From: JALYLC01 sp035696365
GTDB taxonomy: Bacteria; Actinomycetota; Thermoleophilia; Gaiellales; JALYLC01
NCBI GenBank assembly: GCA_035696365.1
Contig: DASRQS010000052.1
Location: 62,001-126,000 of the forward strand
Direction of reading: 5' to 3'
DNA: 64,000 nt
Shown: in pieces, positions 60,464-64,000 of the stretch
Numbering within the stretch: position 1 is the stretch's first letter
Layout: each line of letters opens with the position of its first letter
Position numbers and translations under genes: made by a program
Notes under the pieces: model-generated
What the model saw: the letters and a program-made list of their open reading frames with translations, nothing else
Databases searched by the model: none
Told to the model about the DNA's origin: nothing

Positions 60464-61264
60464 TCAGGGCGTCAGGGCGAACGCCGCCTCGGGCGTCGCG
60501 ATGCGGAAGCTGAAGCTCTCTTCGAGGTAGAAGCGCACGACGTCGGCATCGTGATCGAGATAGCCGACCGAGATGTCCTCGCCCGACTCGAACAGGAAGT
60601 CGCCACCGCGCAGGCTCACCACCACGCCGCCCGCGACGCCCGGCGACCAGACCAGCGGGCCGCCGAGGATCTTGCGCAGGTGATCGAGCAGCAGGACGCC
60701 GGCATGCTCGCTGCTCTCGAGCACCAGCTCATACGGCGTGGGCCCGAGCGCGAGGCCGTACGGGCCGTCGACGCCCGCCGCGAGCAACTGCTCGACGGCC
60801 ATCGCGACGTGGCGCGGATAGCGCTCGCAGTCCTTGCCGAGGGCGATCGCCTTGTAGGGCGAGGCCTCGGCGATGCCCACGATGCCCGCGGCCTTCCAGC
60901 CGTGGAAGACGGAGGCGTTCTCGGCCGCCGCCAGGTCGTGCGCGGCGCGGTCGAGCTCGGCGAAATCGCTGTCCTCGGCGCCGCGGTCGGCGTCGGCCAG
61001 TTCGGCACGGGTCACGGTGAACCCCGTCCGCATCTCCACGAGCGGCAGCACGCGGCGCTGCTGGCCTGCGACGCGATCGAACGGGGCCTTGACGACCACC
61101 GTGCGCCCGAGGTTGGTGGCGGAGTACTGCCACCCCTTCGGCCCTGCGAAGTCGACGAGCTTGCGGGCGGCCAGCGCCGGCGTGAGGCGCTCGCGCGCCT
61201 CCTCGTCGATGCGGGCCCACGACTCCGTCGAGATCGGAGCGTGCTCGCGCAGGAGGTGGCTCAT
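60464..61264 (-). CDS. Family 1 encapsulin shell protein
   Basis: A 266-residue HK97-fold protein that assembles into a protein nanocompartment. Family markers are HAPISTESWARIDEEARE at the N-terminus (lumen side), AARKLVDFAGPKGWQYSATN, the E-loop region near residues 55-75 and the A-domain segment YGLALGPTPYELVLES, ending in EESFSFRIATPEAAFAL. Its ATG overlaps the stop of the cargo ferritin gene. Length and order are standard. Confidence 0.94.
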   Translation of the reverse strand: MSHLLREHAPISTESWARIDEEARERLTPALAARKLVDFAGPKGWQYSATNLGRTVVVKAPFDRVAGQQRRVLPLVEMRTGFTVTRAELADADRGAEDSDFAELDRAAHDLAAAENASVFHGWKAAGIVGIAEASPYKAIALGKDCERYPRHVAMAVEQLLAAGVDGPYGLALGPTPYELVLESSEHAGVLLLDHLRKILGGPLVWSPGVAGGVVVSLRGGDFLFESGEDISVGYLDHDADVVRFYLEESFSFRIATPEAAFALTP

Positions 61265-61653
61265 AGCGACGATCCCATCAGGCTGCCGATTCCGAGCGAG
61301 ACGCTGCCCGCCAGGGGCTCGCCGCGATCCGCGGCTCCCTCGACCGCGCGCTCCTCGGACTCCTCGCCGTGCTCGACGATGTCGCCCTCCTGGAACAGGA
61401 TTCCGCGCGCGATCTCGCGCCACAACGGCGTGCGCCGCAGCAGGAACTCGAGATCCATGCAGAAGTGCTTGAACTCCTCGCCCTGGGCGTCGAGCATGAT
61501 GGCGCTCGCCTCGCGGTCGGACTCGACGTTCAGGCGCTGCTGGTACCAGCCGATGGCCTCGGCTTCCTCGGTCAGCGAGGCACACAGCCGCGCGAATGTC
61601 CGCGTCTCGGGAGAGAGCTCCTCCGGCGGCTCGTGGTACTGGTCAAAGCCCAT
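61261..61653 (-). CDS. Encapsulated ferritin-like protein (EncFtn) cargo
   Basis: A 130-residue two-helix ferritin. The iron-site residues keep the spacing of known EncFtn: E29 and E32, W36-Y37 (EAIGWYQQR), E59-E60 and H63 (GEEFKH). The tail (118-130) VSLGIGSLMGSSL matches the LxIGSL cargo-loading peptide that docks inside encapsulin shells. It would oxidise Fe2+ and load the compartment with iron. The ATGA overlap with the shell gene confirms pairing. Confidence 0.93.
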   Translation of the reverse strand: MGFDQYHEPPEELSPETRTFARLCASLTEEAEAIGWYQQRLNVESDREASAIMLDAQGEEFKHFCMDLEFLLRRTPLWREIARGILFQEGDIVEHGEESEERAVEGAADRGEPLAGSVSLGIGSLMGSSL

Positions 61654-61674
61654 GGCGGCATCTTGCCCCGGTGC

Positions 61675-62784
61675 TCAGAAGGTGAAACTGAAGAGCGGCG
61701 CGCCGAGCATGTCGAGGTCGACCTCCACCCCGAGCCCGGCCCCTGTCGGCGCCGCTCCGACGCCGCCCCGGGAGCGCGGCTCGTAGCCCGCGACGTGCTC
61801 GTTCGTCCAGTCGTTCATGAACGACACCGTGAACAGTGCGTCGGGCCGCACACTCGCGGCGAGGTGGCTGACCGCGGCCGTGACGAGGTCGCCTCCCCAG
61901 GTGTCCTCGATCGTCAGGCGGACGCCGAGCGTCTCGGCGAGCTCCCGTATCTGCCGCGCGCGCGTGAGGCCGCCGACCTTGGAGATCTTGAGGTTGATCG
62001 CCTCCATGCCGCCCGCGTGGAACGCGCGCAGGAACGCCGGGGCGTCGGTGATCACCTCGTCCAGCACCATCGGCAGCGTCGTCCGCTGACGCACGTAGAG
62101 GCACTCCTCGAGCGTCGGGCAGGGCTGCTCGAAGAAGACCCGATCAAGGCCTTCCAGCAGGCGCGCGGCCACGACTCCGTCCTGCAGCCGCCAGCCGCCG
62201 TTGGCGTCGGCGATCACGATGTCCTCGTCGCCGGTCGCGTCGAGCACCGCGCGCACCCGCGTCGCATCGTCGTGGGGATCCGCGCCGAGCTTGAGCTGGA
62301 AGTGGTGAATGCCCTCATCCCGCCGCGCCCGCACGTGGGCCGCCATCTCCTCGGGCGGCCCCAGCGGGATCGCGACGTAGAGCGGGTACGAGGCCTGACG
62401 GCGGCCGCCGAGCAGGACGCACACCGGAAGGCCCGCCGACCTGCCGAGCAGATCCCAGCAGGCGACGTCGAGCGCGCTCTTGGCGTAGGCGTGCCCGAGC
62501 AGCGCCGCGTCGAGCGCGTCGTTGACGATGGCGGACTCGCGCGGATCGAGCCCGAGGAGCGCCGGGCCCAGCTCGCGCAGCGCCGCCCGCGCGCCGGCGC
62601 CGTGAGCCGGCAGATAGGCGGGGCCGAGCGGGCACGTCTCGCCGAACCCCTGGGTCCCGTCGTCCGCTGTGATGCGCACGACGGTGCTCGGAAGGCTGAC
62701 GATCCGGCGCCCACCTGACATGACGTACGTCCCGTGGACGTAGGTGAGGTCATAGCCATAGACGTCGACGCGGGCGACCTGCAC
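61675..62784 (-). CDS. Enolase-superfamily enzyme (cis-3-hydroxyproline dehydratase/MR-MLE-like)
   Basis: A 369-residue enzyme with K165 (FQLKLGADP), D193 (ADANGGW), E219 (FEQPC), D242 (VLDEV) and K266 (NLKISKVGG), the dual-lysine layout of cis-3-hydroxy-L-proline dehydratases and related racemases. Similar in length and motifs to the enzyme at 6745-7848. GTG 62784 lies 15 bases after the cNMP gene and its stop is 21 bases before the EncFtn gene, so it sits inside the encapsulin operon. A link to iron storage is not obvious. Confidence 0.85.
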   Translation of the reverse strand: MQVARVDVYGYDLTYVHGTYVMSGGRRIVSLPSTVVRITADDGTQGFGETCPLGPAYLPAHGAGARAALRELGPALLGLDPRESAIVNDALDAALLGHAYAKSALDVACWDLLGRSAGLPVCVLLGGRRQASYPLYVAIPLGPPEEMAAHVRARRDEGIHHFQLKLGADPHDDATRVRAVLDATGDEDIVIADANGGWRLQDGVVAARLLEGLDRVFFEQPCPTLEECLYVRQRTTLPMVLDEVITDAPAFLRAFHAGGMEAINLKISKVGGLTRARQIRELAETLGVRLTIEDTWGGDLVTAAVSHLAASVRPDALFTVSFMNDWTNEHVAGYEPRSRGGVGAAPTGAGLGVEVDLDMLGAPLFSFTF

Positions 62785-62799
62785 CGCAGGCGCCTCGGC

Positions 62800-63213
62800 T
62801 CAGATCACGTGCGGCGCGAGCCGCTCGCTGAACGAGTGCAGGATGCGCCGCTGGATCGACGGCGTGCGGTCGAGCAATGCGCGGAAATGCTGCGGCGCGA
62901 TGACCAGCGCGCGGGTCGGCGCGGTCGTGGTCACGGTGGCCGTGGCGGGCCCACCGGAGACGAGCGAGATCTCACCGAAGAACTCCGAGCCTCCGCGCGT
63001 GGGCTGTTTCTCGCCGTCGCGCGAGACGTCGACGGCACCCTCGATGACGACGAAGAACTGTCGTCCCGGCCGGCCCTGGCTGATCAGCGTCTTGCCTGCC
63101 GGGAAGTCGATCTCATCGGCGATCAGCGAGATCTGGCCGAGCTCGCGCTTCGAGCACCCGGCGAACAGCGTGACCTTGCCCAGGAGCTCCATCTTGGCGT
63201 CCTTGCGTAGCAT
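62800..63213 (-). CDS. Stand-alone cyclic-nucleotide-binding domain protein
   Basis: A 137-residue single CAP-like domain: LGKVTLFAGCSKRELGQI, ISQGRPGRQFFVVIEGAVDVS and the cassette GGSEFFGEISLVSGGPATATV, with FGEISL but threonine-rich ATATV where cAMP-binding proteins have RxATV, so the ligand is doubtful. There is no DNA-binding domain. ATG 63213 is favoured (TACTAT seven bases upstream) over ATG 63222. First gene of the presumed encapsulin operon. Confidence 0.82.
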   Translation of the reverse strand: MLRKDAKMELLGKVTLFAGCSKRELGQISLIADEIDFPAGKTLISQGRPGRQFFVVIEGAVDVSRDGEKQPTRGGSEFFGEISLVSGGPATATVTTTAPTRALVIAPQHFRALLDRTPSIQRRILHSFSERLAPHVI

Positions 63214-63220
63214 CGGCGAC

Positions 63221-63226
63221 ATAGTA
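63221..63226 (-). promoter_or_regulatory. -10 hexamer (TACTAT) heading the encapsulin operon
   Basis: Minus-strand TACTAT, near the -10 consensus, followed by seven bases and ATG 63213. Confidence 0.5.
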
Positions 63227-63247
63227 CCGACCGGCCACGAGGCGCAA

Positions 63248-63253
63248 TAGAGT
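63248..63253 (+). promoter_or_regulatory. -10 hexamer (TAGAGT) of a leaderless promoter for the phosphoesterase
   Basis: TAGAGT followed by GGCTCG and ATG 63260. Confidence 0.55.
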
Positions 63254-63259
63254 GGCTCG

Positions 63260-64000
63260 ATGCTGATCGCCCAGATCTCCGACATCCATGTCGGCAGCAC
63301 CCGCTTCCGGCCCGATCTCCTGCGCGTCGCGATCGAGGAGATCAACGAGGCGCAACCCGACCTCGTGGTCGTCGCGGGTGACATCACGGACGACGGCTAC
63401 GGCGACCAGTACCCGGAGGCGCAGGCGGCGCTGGGCGGGCTCGAGTGCGCGAACACCGTGCTCGTGCCGGGCAATCACGACGCGCGCAACGTCGGCGACG
63501 TGCGCTTCGAGGACACATTCGGCTCGCGCGATTCCCGCAGCCGCATGACGCTCGACGGCCTGGATGTCGCCATCGTCGCGGTGGACAGCTCGAAACCCGA
63601 CCTCGACGAAGGCCAGATCGGCCGCGAGCACTACGCCTGGATCGCCGAGGGCTTCGCAGGCTCGGCGGACCTGCGCGTGTTCGTCTGCCATCACCACCTG
63701 GTCGCCATCCCGGGAACGGGGCGCGACCGCAACCAACTGATGGACGCCGGCGACGTCCTGGCCCTGCTGCGCGACTGCCGCAACGACATCGTGCTCTCGG
63801 GCCACCGCCACGTCCCCTACCTGTGGCCGATCGCCGGCATGTACCTCGTCCATTCCGGCACCGTCTCGACCACCCGCACGCGCGGATTCCCGGACCCGGC
63901 ATACAACCTCGTGCGCGTGGCGGACGGGCAGATCGAGGTGGAGTTGCGCGTCCCGGGAGGTGTGCGGCACTCGCTCGGGCGCTATCCGCGCAACTGGCCC
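63260..64000 (+). CDS. Calcineurin-like metallophosphoesterase (3' partial)
   Basis: 247 codons are visible and the frame runs off the window. All metal motifs of the family are present: ISDIHVG, VVAGDITDDG, VPGNHDARN, VCHHHLVAIPG and LSGHRHVPY. This set resembles the CpdA/Rv0805-type cyclic-nucleotide phosphodiesterases and other small phosphoesterases. It is divergent from a cyclic-nucleotide-binding protein, but that does not prove a cAMP substrate. Confidence 0.9.
   Translation, partial: MLIAQISDIHVGSTRFRPDLLRVAIEEINEAQPDLVVVAGDITDDGYGDQYPEAQAALGGLECANTVLVPGNHDARNVGDVRFEDTFGSRDSRSRMTLDGLDVAIVAVDSSKPDLDEGQIGREHYAWIAEGFAGSADLRVFVCHHHLVAIPGTGRDRNQLMDAGDVLALLRDCRNDIVLSGHRHVPYLWPIAGMYLVHSGTVSTTRTRGFPDPAYNLVRVADGQIEVELRVPGGVRHSLGRYPRNWP

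Noticed and set aside
63223..63387. N-terminal extension of the cNMP-binding protein
   Set aside because: The extra residues overlap the divergent phosphoesterase start and do not match the fold; the TACTAT box supports ATG 63213.

Overview
The window is very GC-rich, densely packed DNA, most likely chromosomal and from a high-GC actinobacterium; Thermoleophilia (Solirubrobacterales-like) is my best guess. The reasons are the base composition, many GTG starts, 4-bp stop/start overlaps, a PadR gene followed by a membrane protein with an RDLPPDRAEWGAAMCAEL-type segment, the aerobic cobalamin pathway with a fused CobIJ and a ChlI/ChlD-type chelatase partner, and a family 1 encapsulin with an encapsulated ferritin. 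The lineage is inferred from gene content, not computed. I saw no rRNA, tRNA, insertion sequence, phage gene or CRISPR array.

Layout. 1-6.7 kb: the end of a polysaccharide chain-length-type protein, an O-antigen ligase, inorganic pyrophosphatase, a NicO-type Ni/Co transporter, a DsbA-VKOR disulfide pair, and a PadR regulator with its membrane partner. 6.7-14.5 kb: two enolase-superfamily enzymes around exonuclease III, an alkylation-repair operon (Ada/AlkA fusion, Ogt), an EamA transporter, an SDR and PdxY. 14.5-25.8 kb: catabolic genes (threonine dehydratase-like enzyme, acyl-CoA dehydrogenase, acyl-CoA ligase, SDR, copper amine oxidase, GST), a MocR regulator divergent from an AhpD-SIS pair, and a secreted protein. 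25.9-44.6 kb: a PAS-GAF-GGDEF-EAL protein, a small CxxC protein, a DsbA/FrnE-like gene with an in-frame UGA at its catalytic cysteine, an amidohydrolase, a TOBE protein, membrane proteins, peroxiredoxin, an MFS transporter fused to a cyclic-nucleotide-binding domain, a homodimeric E1-type dehydrogenase next to an Lrp regulator, maleylacetate reductase-like and XRE genes, and LtrA.

44.6-60.4 kb is a cobalamin locus with two cobalamin riboswitches. The first controls cbtB-cbtA (cobalt uptake) followed by cobG-cobH-cobIJ. The second, on the opposite strand, precedes cobN-chlID-cobO-cobB-cobL-cobM-cobK-cobF. The two sets converge at cobIJ/cobF and together cover most of the aerobic corrin ring pathway from precorrin-2 to the adenosylated a,c-diamide. 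60.4-63.2 kb is an apparent operon: cyclic-nucleotide-binding protein, enolase-superfamily enzyme, encapsulated ferritin, encapsulin shell. The window ends in a calcineurin-like phosphoesterase.

Two observations cut across the window. First, many genes start 6-8 nt after a TANNNT hexamer, the signature of leaderless transcripts. Second, one such leaderless start lies upstream of the UGA in the DsbA/FrnE-like gene. That places the UGA inside the coding sequence, exactly where the first Cys of CxxC should be, with a SECIS-like hairpin behind it: a candidate selenoprotein that ordinary gene calling would truncate.
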